A stretch of DNA of 64,000 bases from the NCBI GenBank assembly GCA_964538615.1, contig CAZIGK010000009.1:1-64000 (forward strand). Reading direction: 5' to 3'. Below, one piece after another: positions 16,181 through 24,357 of the stretch. The notes below the pieces were generated by a model. The model was given only the letters and a program-made list of their open reading frames with translations, was not told the origin of the DNA and did no database searches. The position numbers and the translations under genes were made by a program. Each line of letters begins with the position of its first letter. The first letter of the stretch is position 1. The DNA comes from CAZIGK01 sp964538615. GTDB taxonomy: Bacteria > Pseudomonadota > Alphaproteobacteria > Rickettsiales > RI-342.

Positions 16181-17497
16181 ATGACGACGCAGAACACCCC
16201 CACCCTACACCCTGAAACCCTTGCGGTCCGCGCTGGCCAGAAGCCAGACCCAACGACTGGAGCCAGCCAAACCCCCATTTACCAAAGTGCCAGCTTTGTC
16301 TTTGACAGCGCGGAACATGCTGCCCGCCTGTTTGCGCTGGAAGAGTTCGGCAATATTTACTCTCGGCTCACCAACCCTACCGTCGGCGCCCTGCAGGAGC
16401 GCGTAGCTGCACTGGAAGGCGGCGTGGGTGCGGTTGCCACGGCATCCGGCCATGCGGCGCAGTTACTCACACTGTTCAACCTGCTACAGGCTGGGGATAA
16501 TATTGTCGCCTCCGGCAAACTGTACGGTGGTACGGTGACCCAGTTCAGCAAAAGCTTCAAACAATTCGGTTGGGATGCAACCTTTGCTGATCTGGATAAT
16601 CTGGAGAGTTTCAAAGCCGCCATCAATGAGAAAACCAAAGCCATTTACGTAGAAAGCCTCTCCAACCCGGAAGGCAAAGTCGCGGATCTGGAAGCACTGG
16701 CCACCATTGCCCATGATGCTGGTATCCCCCTGATTGTTGATAATACCATCGCCACCCCCTTCCTGTGCAAACCCATTGATTGGGGTGCAGATATTGTGCT
16801 GGAATCCGCCACCAAATACCTGACGGGCAATGGCTCTACACTGGGTGGTGTTATTGTGGATGCCGGGCGCTTTGACTGGGCAAAAAGTGACAAGTTCCCC
16901 TTACTTTCCGCACCGGATACCTCCTACCATGGCCTGCGCTTTACCGAACGTTTTGGCAATCTGGCCTTTTTTGTTCGCGCTATTGCTGTCGGCCTGCGGG
17001 ATCTGGGGGCGTGCCTGTCACCGTTCAACGCCTTCCTCATTCTCAATGCCATCGAGACGCTGCCACTGCGTATTCAGCGCCATAGCCAGAGCGCATTGAC
17101 CATCGCCCGTTACCTGCAACAACACCCACAGGTAGCCCATGTCAGCCACCCTGCCCTTCAGGATGATGCGAACCACCAGCTACTGCAAAAATATTTCCCC
17201 AACGGAGCCAGCGGCTTATTCTCCATTCGCCTGAAAGGAGGATATGAAGCGGGCAAGGCACTGGTCGCTAATACGCAGTTGTTCCTGCATCTGGCCAATA
17301 TCGGGGATTCGCGATCGCTTATTTTGCATCCCGCCTCTACATCGCATTCCCAATTGACGGATGAGCAAAAACAAAAAGCCGGAGTCGGGCCGGATGTGGT
17401 GCGACTATCCATTGGGCTGGAGCATCCGGATGACCTGATTGCGGATCTGGAACAGGCGTTAGCCGCTCTTCCACAGACGCTTAGCAAAGCGGCCTAA
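16181..17497 (+). CDS. metY: O-acetylhomoserine aminocarboxypropyltransferase (sulfhydrylase)
   Basis: This PLP enzyme makes homocysteine from O-acetylhomoserine and sulfide by direct sulfhydrylation. The Cys/Met-metabolism fold is clear: NPTVGALQERVAALEGG, VDNTIATPFLCKPIDWGADIV and the PLP-binding Lys212 in ESATKYLTGNGSTLGG; the C-terminus has VRLSIGLEHPDDL. At 438 aa it has the MetY rather than the shorter MetB/MetC length. The ATG has GGAG 9 bases upstream. It is controlled by the SAM-II element and is followed after 26 bases by the metA-hom fusion gene, which supplies its substrate. Confidence 0.94.
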   Translation: MTTQNTPTLHPETLAVRAGQKPDPTTGASQTPIYQSASFVFDSAEHAARLFALEEFGNIYSRLTNPTVGALQERVAALEGGVGAVATASGHAAQLLTLFNLLQAGDNIVASGKLYGGTVTQFSKSFKQFGWDATFADLDNLESFKAAINEKTKAIYVESLSNPEGKVADLEALATIAHDAGIPLIVDNTIATPFLCKPIDWGADIVLESATKYLTGNGSTLGGVIVDAGRFDWAKSDKFPLLSAPDTSYHGLRFTERFGNLAFFVRAIAVGLRDLGACLSPFNAFLILNAIETLPLRIQRHSQSALTIARYLQQHPQVAHVSHPALQDDANHQLLQKYFPNGASGLFSIRLKGGYEAGKALVANTQLFLHLANIGDSRSLILHPASTSHSQLTDEQKQKAGVGPDVVRLSIGLEHPDDLIADLEQALAALPQTLSKAA

Positions 17498-17523
17498 CCC
17501 TCTGTTTTGCCAAAGGTCACGCA

Positions 17524-19623
17524 ATGCCTATTCTTCTGCCTCCAGAGTTACCGGCTTTTTCTATCCTGCAAGCGGAGGGCTACGATGTGCAGCCCTCCAC
17601 CACGGGAAAACAGCGCACACGCATCGGGCTGGTGAACCTGATGCCCGTCAAACAGACCACGGAGCATCACTTCGCACGGGTGTTATCCCACAGCCTGACT
17701 CCGGTGGAACTGGTACTGCTGAAGTTAAAAGATCATCAGTCCAAAAACACCCCAGCCGAGCATTTGGAGCAATTTTACCGCAATTGGCAGGAACGACAGG
17801 ATAGCCCGCTGGACGGGGTGATTGTCACCGGCGCACCGGTAGAACATCTGCCCTTTCAAGAGGTCACCTACTGGCAGGAATTACAGGCATTGTTCGACTG
17901 GCTACGGGAAAAGCGCATTCCCTCCCTGTTTATCTGTTGGGGGGCGCAGGCTGCGCTACACCATTATGTCGGGCTGGAAAAACATACCCTGCCGCACAAA
18001 GCATTGGGGTTATTTCCACATCATATCCGTCACCCAAGCCCGTTGCTACTGGGCTTTGACGATGAGTTTGGTGTACCCGTCGCACGCAATACCGAAGTGC
18101 GTGCCGAGGATATAGCCCAACATGCAGAACTAACGATCCTCAGCGATTCTCATCTCTCCGGCGTCTATGTGGTGCAACATAAAACCCTGCCGCATTTTTA
18201 CGTCTTTAACCATCTGGAATATACATCCGATACCATTGTGGAAGAATATTTCCGCGAAATTCAGCAAGGAAAAAACCAACCCGTTCCCTATAATTATTTT
18301 CCGGATGGCAACCCGAAAAACCAACCCCTTAACCGCTGGCGCAGCCATGCCGCACTGCTCTACAGCAATTGGGTGCGGGAAGCCGTGCAACAACAAGCCA
18401 GCCAGATCCGCCCGCTCACGCTGGCTATTGCCGGGCTTGGCCATGTGGGTAGCGAGGTCGTACGCACCCTCTACCGCCAGCGGGAACTCATTGAGCAACG
18501 CACAGGCAGACCCATTCGTATTGCGGCGGTCTCCGCCCGCCAGCGCAGCAAAACCCGTCACTTGCCAGAGTTAGAGCAACTGCAATGGGTGGACGACCCG
18601 TTGCAGCTCTGCGACCTGCCAGAGGTGGATGTGATTGTGGAAGTGATTGGCGGCGCTGAAGGCATTGCCCGACAGTTGGTTGAAAAAGCCCTATCGCAGG
18701 GCAAACATGTGGTGACCGCCAATAAAGCACTGCTGGCGCATCATGGTGTGCAATTGATTGCAAAAGCAGAGGCCAATAGCCTGCGTCTGGCGTTTGAGGC
18801 AGCGGTGGGGGGCGGGGTTCCCATGTTGAAAACCCTGCGTGAAGCACTGGCATCAGACCGGGTAGTACGCTTCAGCGCCATTTTGAATGGTACCGCCAAT
18901 TTCATCCTCTCCCGCATGGAGCAACAAAACATGCCCTTTGCAGAGGCACTGGCAGAAGCACAGGCATTGGGCTATGCGGAAGCGGACCCAACAATGGATG
19001 TGGATGGCTTCGATACCGCACATAAGCTCAATATTCTCAGTTGTATCGCCTTTGGTTGCAATATCCGTCTGGAAGATATGCCCATCCATGGCATACGGCA
19101 ACTTCAGGCACAAGACATTCAAGCCGCCCGCACTTTAGGCTATAGTATTAAGTTGCTGGCCACCGCCATTCAGGAAGATGGACAACTGGATTGCCGTGTA
19201 GAGCCACAACTGGTACCGCTACAACACCCGCTGGCGCAAACGGATAATGTGTATAATGGGTTACAATTACATACCGTCTTTGCAGGGGATTTATACCTGC
19301 GCGGCGCCGGTGCCGGAGGACAACCCACGGCTGCCGCCGTGTTAGCCGATGTCGTGGATATTGCGACCGGACGGGGAGGCTACCCATTCGGCATTCCCGC
19401 AGCAGATGTCAGGCAGCTTACCCCCCATGGACAAGCCGCCCAGCCCCGCGCTTATTATTTGCGTTTTGCCCATAAGCCTGGCTCTCTGTCCCTGAATATC
19501 CCTCCGCTAAAGCAATCCTCTACCCTGTCCGATGGCCAGTATATTGCTATTACCCACCCCATACTGGCGGATGACCTGCCCTGGGACGCACTGGCAGCCG
19601 CCTACCCATTAGCGGTATTGTAA
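17524..19623 (+). CDS. Fusion: MetA-type homoserine O-acyltransferase joined to homoserine dehydrogenase
   Basis: Residues 1 to about 295 form a complete MetA domain: NLMPVKQTTEHHF, catalytic Cys138 in FICWGAQAA, and the NHLEY segment with the active-site His230 and Glu232, ending with PYNYFPDGNPKNQP and WRSHAALLYSNW. Glu107 (TGAPVEHLPF) occupies the position that in MetA enzymes is linked to acetyl- rather than succinyl-CoA use, which suits the neighbouring O-acetylhomoserine sulfhydrylase. From about residue 297 a homoserine dehydrogenase begins with the NAD loop AGLGHVGSEV, then VTANKALLA and AEADPTMDVDGFDTAHK (catalytic region). The last ~80 residues look like a shortened or degenerate ACT domain. 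One protein would thus reduce aspartate semialdehyde to homoserine and acylate it. I checked that the frame is open throughout, without stop codons. Confidence 0.93.
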   Translation: MPILLPPELPAFSILQAEGYDVQPSTTGKQRTRIGLVNLMPVKQTTEHHFARVLSHSLTPVELVLLKLKDHQSKNTPAEHLEQFYRNWQERQDSPLDGVIVTGAPVEHLPFQEVTYWQELQALFDWLREKRIPSLFICWGAQAALHHYVGLEKHTLPHKALGLFPHHIRHPSPLLLGFDDEFGVPVARNTEVRAEDIAQHAELTILSDSHLSGVYVVQHKTLPHFYVFNHLEYTSDTIVEEYFREIQQGKNQPVPYNYFPDGNPKNQPLNRWRSHAALLYSNWVREAVQQQASQIRPLTLAIAGLGHVGSEVVRTLYRQRELIEQRTGRPIRIAAVSARQRSKTRHLPELEQLQWVDDPLQLCDLPEVDVIVEVIGGAEGIARQLVEKALSQGKHVVTANKALLAHHGVQLIAKAEANSLRLAFEAAVGGGVPMLKTLREALASDRVVRFSAILNGTANFILSRMEQQNMPFAEALAEAQALGYAEADPTMDVDGFDTAHKLNILSCIAFGCNIRLEDMPIHGIRQLQAQDIQAARTLGYSIKLLATAIQEDGQLDCRVEPQLVPLQHPLAQTDNVYNGLQLHTVFAGDLYLRGAGAGGQPTAAAVLADVVDIATGRGGYPFGIPAADVRQLTPHGQAAQPRAYYLRFAHKPGSLSLNIPPLKQSSTLSDGQYIAITHPILADDLPWDALAAAYPLAVL

Positions 19624-19682
19624 GTTTCATCAGGCTCAGAGGCTATCCGAGACGCTGCTTTTATGACACTTCCGTGAAACCA

Positions 19683-19711
19683 TTGTGTGGCATGGCTTTT
19701 TTCGCTAGAAT
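19683..19711 (+). promoter_or_regulatory. Candidate promoter for the 124-aa gene
   Basis: TTGTGT (19683-19688), a 17-base spacer and TAGAAT (19706-19711) lie 37 bases upstream of the next start codon. This is a consensus match by eye only. Confidence 0.4.
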
Positions 19712-19748
19712 GATACGCATGACAGTTTAAGGGGAAAGACGCACACGC

Positions 19749-20123
19749 ATGGACCCACATATGGCATCAATGCTGGCCAATAATGGGCAGGGTGGAAAAA
19801 GTTCCATCATGGGGATGTTGAATGAATTACCCCCCAATGCGTTGGAGAGCATAATGCCACTGCAGGAGTTGAAATTAGAAAAGCTTCTGCAAATGCTGTT
19901 TCCTCTCATGCAGCAGGCACTGATTTTCAACTTTCCCGGCGGCACCTTGTGGAACCTGCTGATTAAGTTTCTGGCAGAGAAACTGCAAATGTCCATCGGG
20001 GATTTCAAAGCACAGATGGGCATTGAAGGCGGATCTTCCGTGGATGCGGGGGCGGGTATTAACCACGGCCTCACCAGTGGTGTAGGTGGCGGGGAAAAAA
20101 GCTCCGGTATCAGTTACGATTAA
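19749..20123 (+). CDS. Hypothetical protein, 124 aa
   Basis: The protein is Met-, Leu- and Gly-rich. Residues 1-25 are disordered in appearance. Residues 30-90 are strongly helical and hydrophobic (LEKLLQMLFPLMQQAL and LWNLLIKFLAEKLQM) without being a clear transmembrane pair. The tail is Gly/Ser rich. I do not recognise it. An AAGGGG lies about 13 bases before the first ATG; a second ATG four codons on would be closer to no better site. Its stop overlaps by 4 bases that of a converging gene fragment. Confidence 0.6.
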   Translation: MDPHMASMLANNGQGGKSSIMGMLNELPPNALESIMPLQELKLEKLLQMLFPLMQQALIFNFPGGTLWNLLIKFLAEKLQMSIGDFKAQMGIEGGSSVDAGAGINHGLTSGVGGGEKSSGISYD

Positions 20124-20362
20124 TCAGAAACGTATGCCGCCTGTGCGTCAGCTTGATCAATGATTGTGATGGTAGATGCAAATGCTGTCTGGCAATCCTT
20201 TAGCCAGCGCGTAAGCCCTGTCAAATGCTCTGTCTCCAACTGCGCTTTCCATGCAGAGCGTGTGTAGGCAAACAAGGCAATATCTGCCAACGTCATGCCA
20301 TTTCCCACCAAATAGTCATGCTGCTGCAAATGCGCATCCATGTAAGCCAATATCGATGTTTA
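20120..20362 (-). pseudogene. Glutathione S-transferase C-terminal fragment
   Basis: The minus strand encodes SILAYMDAHLQQHDYLVGNG followed by MTLADIALFAYTRSA, which is the conserved C-terminal helical domain of a GST, including the TLADI motif. The thioredoxin-like N-terminal domain is missing: an in-frame TAA lies four codons before the first recognisable residues and the frame runs directly into the end of the next gene. No usable ATG/ribosome binding site precedes it. It is best read as the remnant of a lost GST gene. Confidence 0.72.
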
Positions 20363-20380
20363 ACGGCCTGTGGAAAGGGC

Positions 20381-20980
20381 TTACATCCACGGCGGGTTAT
20401 AGGTCAACCAGACATTGCAATCCGGCCCTTGTGTATTCACATCGTAGGTATATTGCACAACAATGTCAGACGTATCCCGGAAAGTAAAGGTTGTCAGGTA
20501 TTTATCCCCGCTGGCACGCGGTGCCCAGTCCGGTGTGCCGTATTTATCTTCCAGATGGGCATAAAGTTGCTGAAAATAATCTGCGCAGGTGCTTTCATCC
20601 ACACCCGGCTGTGCCGCAGGTAAAATAAATACTTCGGCCTTTTTTGATGCGCCTTTTTCATCAAAATATTGGCGTACCTGAACAGGATAATAGTGAAACC
20701 TATCCTGATAGGTGACCATCATTTCATTCATGTTACCCGGCACATAAGACCAAAAGCCCCGTCCCTGCAATAACTGCGCGACATATTCTTTCGGGGTGGC
20801 AAAAGGCACAACCCCGTATCCCACGGCGCTATCCCCATGACCTTGCGGGGTGACCGACATCATCCGACTGGCGCCACAGGCGGCCAATGCACTCAGGCAA
20901 GCCACAGCGGTCATAGCGCGCATCCATTGCCAGAGAGATGGTGAAAAATGACCTGCGAAACCGGATGGGAGTTGCAACAT
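20381..20980 (-). CDS. Putative lipoprotein, 199 aa
   Basis: After a basic/aromatic start, a hydrophobic segment ends in a lipobox (LSALAAC) followed by GAS. The mature domain has aromatic-rich strands (FWSYVPGNMNEMMVTY, FHYYPVQVRQYFDEK), two later cysteines (STCADY, GPDCNVW) that could form a disulfide, and ends near NPPWM. The family is not recognised. The ATG at 20980 has AAGG 8 bases upstream and is preferred over an upstream in-frame start at 21043. It is downstream of mutY on the same strand. Confidence 0.62.
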   Translation of the reverse strand: MLQLPSGFAGHFSPSLWQWMRAMTAVACLSALAACGASRMMSVTPQGHGDSAVGYGVVPFATPKEYVAQLLQGRGFWSYVPGNMNEMMVTYQDRFHYYPVQVRQYFDEKGASKKAEVFILPAAQPGVDESTCADYFQQLYAHLEDKYGTPDWAPRASGDKYLTTFTFRDTSDIVVQYTYDVNTQGPDCNVWLTYNPPWM

Positions 20981-21078
20981 GAAATACCTTGTCACCGTTG
21001 GAACAATTGTAACCAGTATGACAAAAAGGATGGGCAGATACAACGGCTTTTCGTCCGTATCCGTAGCATATCCGGCAT

Positions 21079-22143
21079 TTACCCGGCCATAAGTAGCAAC
21101 ATGGCTTTATCATCCGCACCGGAAGTTGGGATATCCTCCCAATTTTTGTGGGAAACCCAGCGGCCACGCGCCACCTGTAACTGCTGACGCCAGGGTATTA
21201 CGATGTCGTCTGACATCGCATGTAACCAATGTTCAGGCAGCCACCATACGGAAGCCTGCAAATGAAAATGACTGTAACTCTGCCGTATCTCGCCTTTATG
21301 GATCGCACCGGGGTGTGACTGCAACCATACTGTTGCCGGATGATGCGCGGGTAATTCCGGCAAGCGGTAAAGCCCACCCAAAAAACGGCTGCTGCGAGGT
21401 GCCAGAAACCATGTGGCATCCTCTTGCCGTTCTACGGCCAGCCATACCACCTGACGGGTAGGAATGGCCTTTTTTTGCTTTGCTGCCGGATAATGCTCCG
21501 GGTTGTTTTTTCCTGAGCAACCTGCGGCCAATGGGCATTCATCACATAATGGCTGACGAGGACGGCACACCAAGGCCCCCATATCCATCATTGCCTGATT
21601 ATAATCAAACGGCTCGGCTTGTCCCATTAACGCACTGGCCGCAGCCCACCATTCGGCCTCGGTGGGTTCGGTCAGGGCAAAAAAACGTGCCACTACACGT
21701 TTCACATTGGCCTCCAGCACCGGAACAGACCGCCGAAATGCAAATGCCGCCACAGCATGCGCTGTATTGCGGCCAATACCGGGTAGTTGCATCAGCGCTT
21801 CCACGGTATCTGGCAACCGGGGGGCAGCTAGTTTGGCAGCGCGGTGTAAATTGCGTGCCCGGCTGTAATAGCCAAGCCCCTGCCATTGGTGCAATACATC
21901 CTGCTCATCCGCATCTGCTAACGCTTGTAAACTGGGGAATCTATGCAAAAACGGGGTATAGAACCGCGCCAGCACGGTTTGCACCTGCGTTTGCTGTAAC
22001 ATAATTTCACTAATGTAAATGGCGTAGGAATCTGTGGTACAACGCCAGGGCAAATCCCGGCGTCCGTAGCATTGATACCATTGCATCAGGTCGCGGTGAA
22101 TATGGCTGAAATCCTGACGTTTTATCGTATCCTGTGTCATCAT
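21079..22143 (-). CDS. mutY: A/G-specific adenine glycosylase
   Basis: MutY removes adenine mispaired with 8-oxoguanine. The catalytic Glu46 is in SEIMLQQTQV, the helix-hairpin-helix is LPGIGRNTAHAVAAFAF, and the [4Fe-4S] loop is CRPRQPLCDECPLAAGC with four cysteines in C-x6-C-x2-C-x5-C spacing. A C-terminal MutT-like domain (about residues 225-354) recognises 8-oxoG. An oddity: the usual catalytic Asp in the DGNVKR motif is replaced by Glu144 (VLEANVKR); I confirmed the codon as GAG. At 354 aa it has the normal length. Its 5' end overlaps only a non-coding upstream extension of the next, divergent gene. Confidence 0.93.
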   Translation of the reverse strand: MMTQDTIKRQDFSHIHRDLMQWYQCYGRRDLPWRCTTDSYAIYISEIMLQQTQVQTVLARFYTPFLHRFPSLQALADADEQDVLHQWQGLGYYSRARNLHRAAKLAAPRLPDTVEALMQLPGIGRNTAHAVAAFAFRRSVPVLEANVKRVVARFFALTEPTEAEWWAAASALMGQAEPFDYNQAMMDMGALVCRPRQPLCDECPLAAGCSGKNNPEHYPAAKQKKAIPTRQVVWLAVERQEDATWFLAPRSSRFLGGLYRLPELPAHHPATVWLQSHPGAIHKGEIRQSYSHFHLQASVWWLPEHWLHAMSDDIVIPWRQQLQVARGRWVSHKNWEDIPTSGADDKAMLLLMAG

Positions 22144-22293
22144 TGTACAACTTGGGTTAGCACAGAGGGTAAACAGCTCTACGGGGCTTATTGCACTTGC
22201 ACAAACAAGCCTTCGTATCTAGTATCCGTTTTCTTTTTCCAACACCAGCACCAATGCTGGGATCCCCCATTGCCACCCTTACCGGACCCAACC

Positions 22294-23139
22294 ATGCAAC
22301 CTGCCATGCTACATCCGACCCAGGAAAATTTGCCCCATCTGACCCCGGAAACGGCGACTAACGCGACACAAGCGGCAGAAAACAACGCTGTACGCAAAGC
22401 ACGTGCGGTAGCACGCACCGCCAAACGACGGATGCAGGCCATTGCCGTATCCACGGTTCAGCAGACAGAATCCCCGACGACGGATACACAACACACCGCA
22501 GAAACGACAACGGAAACGACAGCAGAATCTGCGCAATCGGCGCCTGTTACTAAACCGGCTTCTGTGCTGGATGTGCCTGCGCAGGATATTCCCAATGTTC
22601 CGCTGCCATCCATGCTGACACATAAGAGTGAAGAGACAGAGAAGCCAGTTATTTCGCAACAAACATCATTCCTACGCCGTTGCGCAGCCTCTTTCTGGCA
22701 ACGATTGCAGTCCGTGCGGCCTGCTGCTAACCCAGACACCATCACACACAGTGCTATAGACTCGGTCAGCACCCCAGAGCCGGAGGCTGCTGACAACCAT
22801 GCCGAAAGTATAACACCTACCGCAACCTCTTCTGTTTCCGCAGGGCGGCTGCAAGCTGCGTTACACGCCATCCGGCATATGGCGCAATCTCTCCATACAC
22901 AAGTGCGTCAGCGTTTTGCTGAACGGCTGGAGCAGCGCTGGCTGTTTGCCCTGCTGGCGGTCGCTGTGTTGGCAATTCAGGCGGTGTTCATGTATGTGCT
23001 GGATCACAGCCCTCATATGGAACCCACCCCAATGGTTCCCCCCACTACCGCAACCCAACAGCCTGAAACATTGCCTGCCAGCACTAACACTGAAGTTGTC
23101 GACGATGCAGTGATTCTGCAGCTATTACGCCGACATTAA
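22294..23139 (+). CDS. Single-TM protein with long Thr/Glu/Ala-rich domain, 281 aa
   Basis: Residues 1-210 are low-complexity: Thr, Glu, Ala, Gln and Pro rich, with a basic patch (RKARAVARTAKRRMQ) near residue 40. One clear transmembrane helix (WLFALLAVAVLAIQAVFMYVL, about residues 215-237) is followed by a short Pro/Thr-rich tail. It therefore has a large, probably disordered cytoplasmic or periplasmic part. No family is recognised. The frame is open upstream to 22072, but that would overlap mutY; ATG 22294 is used. Confidence 0.55.
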   Translation: MQPAMLHPTQENLPHLTPETATNATQAAENNAVRKARAVARTAKRRMQAIAVSTVQQTESPTTDTQHTAETTTETTAESAQSAPVTKPASVLDVPAQDIPNVPLPSMLTHKSEETEKPVISQQTSFLRRCAASFWQRLQSVRPAANPDTITHSAIDSVSTPEPEAADNHAESITPTATSSVSAGRLQAALHAIRHMAQSLHTQVRQRFAERLEQRWLFALLAVAVLAIQAVFMYVLDHSPHMEPTPMVPPTTATQQPETLPASTNTEVVDDAVILQLLRRH

Positions 23140-23198
23140 AAACGGTGGATACAAACCGACCCTCTCTATAAAAAAAGACCCCTCAGGGAGATGCAATC

Positions 23199-24311
23199 AT
23201 GCAGCAACGTTTCTTGGCTTCAACAGGTTTTCTCTGCTTCATCTCCTGGGTCTGGCTTGCGCTGGTTTCCGGCCTGCCGGATTTTGCCCTTGCTGCGGAG
23301 AACACCAACCCGCGGCTGGATATGGTCATGCTAACCGGCGCAGAAACAGGAACCTATCAACGGTTTGGTGAAGATATTGCCCGTGTTACCGCACCATCTA
23401 ACATTATAGTTAACCTCGCGGCATCCCATGGCTCTATTGATACCATCAAGCGCCTGCAACTTGCCAATGACAACCCTCACCATGCAGATATGGGGATTGT
23501 GCAGTCTGATTTGCTCACCTATCTACAACGCAGCCACAAGCCAGCCATGAAACAACTGGCTGCGGGGATTCGCATCGTGTTTCCACTGTATCAGGAAGAA
23601 GTGCATGTGCTTGCCCGCCGTTCCATAGCAGATATGACGCAACTGAACCATAAACGCCTGATTGTCGGACCGGAGGGAAGTGGCCATTGGCTCACTGCTA
23701 TGAACCTGTTACACATGCTGGATATTAAACCAGCATCTATCCAGCGTATGAATATGGAAGAAGCGGCGTTAGCGGTTTTGCGCAACCGTGCGGATGCCAT
23801 GCTGTTTGTGGGCGGAAAACCGATACAATTGTTCAGCAACATAGCGTTACTGGGCAGTGAAGCAGGGGAAGCCTATGGCCAACTGATACAGGAAGTGCAT
23901 TTTCTACCGCTCACCGATACCCGCCTGCTGAAAGATTACCGTGCCGCACGTATCTCTCCGGAAGATTATCCATTCGTCTCACAGGTTGTCCCCACCGTAG
24001 CGGTACAAGCCTTGCTGGTGAGTTATCAACCGCACGACAGGGCGGCCACTTCTACCAAAGCGACGTCTGCTTCCTCTGCACAGGCATATTGTCAGGCATT
24101 GGGGGGTATAGGTCTGTCACTGCGCGCCAATGAATCTTACTTACAACAATATGGCCACCCGAAATGGCGGGAGGTGAAGCTGGAAGATCGTCAGGTGAAA
24201 GGATGGAAGACGGAACCGTGCGTAGATGCGTTCCGCAATGCCGCCTCGACTGTGGAAGACCCGATGGAGCAAGAACTGCTGGATAGCGTGAAGAACCGCT
24301 GGAACATGTAA
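23199..24311 (+). CDS. TAXI-family TRAP transporter solute-binding protein, orphan
   Basis: A signal peptide (ends near ALAAEN) precedes a periplasmic binding fold. The opening MVMLTGAETGTYQRFGEDIARV corresponds to the TAXI/NMT1-like start where the ligand loop G-x-x-x-G-x-Y is found, and ADMGIVQSDLLTYL and GPEGSGHWLTAMNLL are typical ligand-contact strands. TAXI proteins bind small organic acids such as glutamate or 2-oxoglutarate and feed a fused TRAP permease; the permease encoded here lies 6 kb away next to its own binding protein. GGGAGATG before the start is a good ribosome binding site. Confidence 0.78.
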   Translation: MQQRFLASTGFLCFISWVWLALVSGLPDFALAAENTNPRLDMVMLTGAETGTYQRFGEDIARVTAPSNIIVNLAASHGSIDTIKRLQLANDNPHHADMGIVQSDLLTYLQRSHKPAMKQLAAGIRIVFPLYQEEVHVLARRSIADMTQLNHKRLIVGPEGSGHWLTAMNLLHMLDIKPASIQRMNMEEAALAVLRNRADAMLFVGGKPIQLFSNIALLGSEAGEAYGQLIQEVHFLPLTDTRLLKDYRAARISPEDYPFVSQVVPTVAVQALLVSYQPHDRAATSTKATSASSAQAYCQALGGIGLSLRANESYLQQYGHPKWREVKLEDRQVKGWKTEPCVDAFRNAASTVEDPMEQELLDSVKNRWNM

Positions 24312-24357
24312 GGCCCGCCATGGCGAATCTCGTCATGGCGAAGCCATATCAGGCGCC

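Noticed and set aside
22072..22293. Upstream extension of the single-TM protein to 355 residues
   Set aside because: It overlaps the 5' coding part of mutY on the other strand and reads like shadow sequence.
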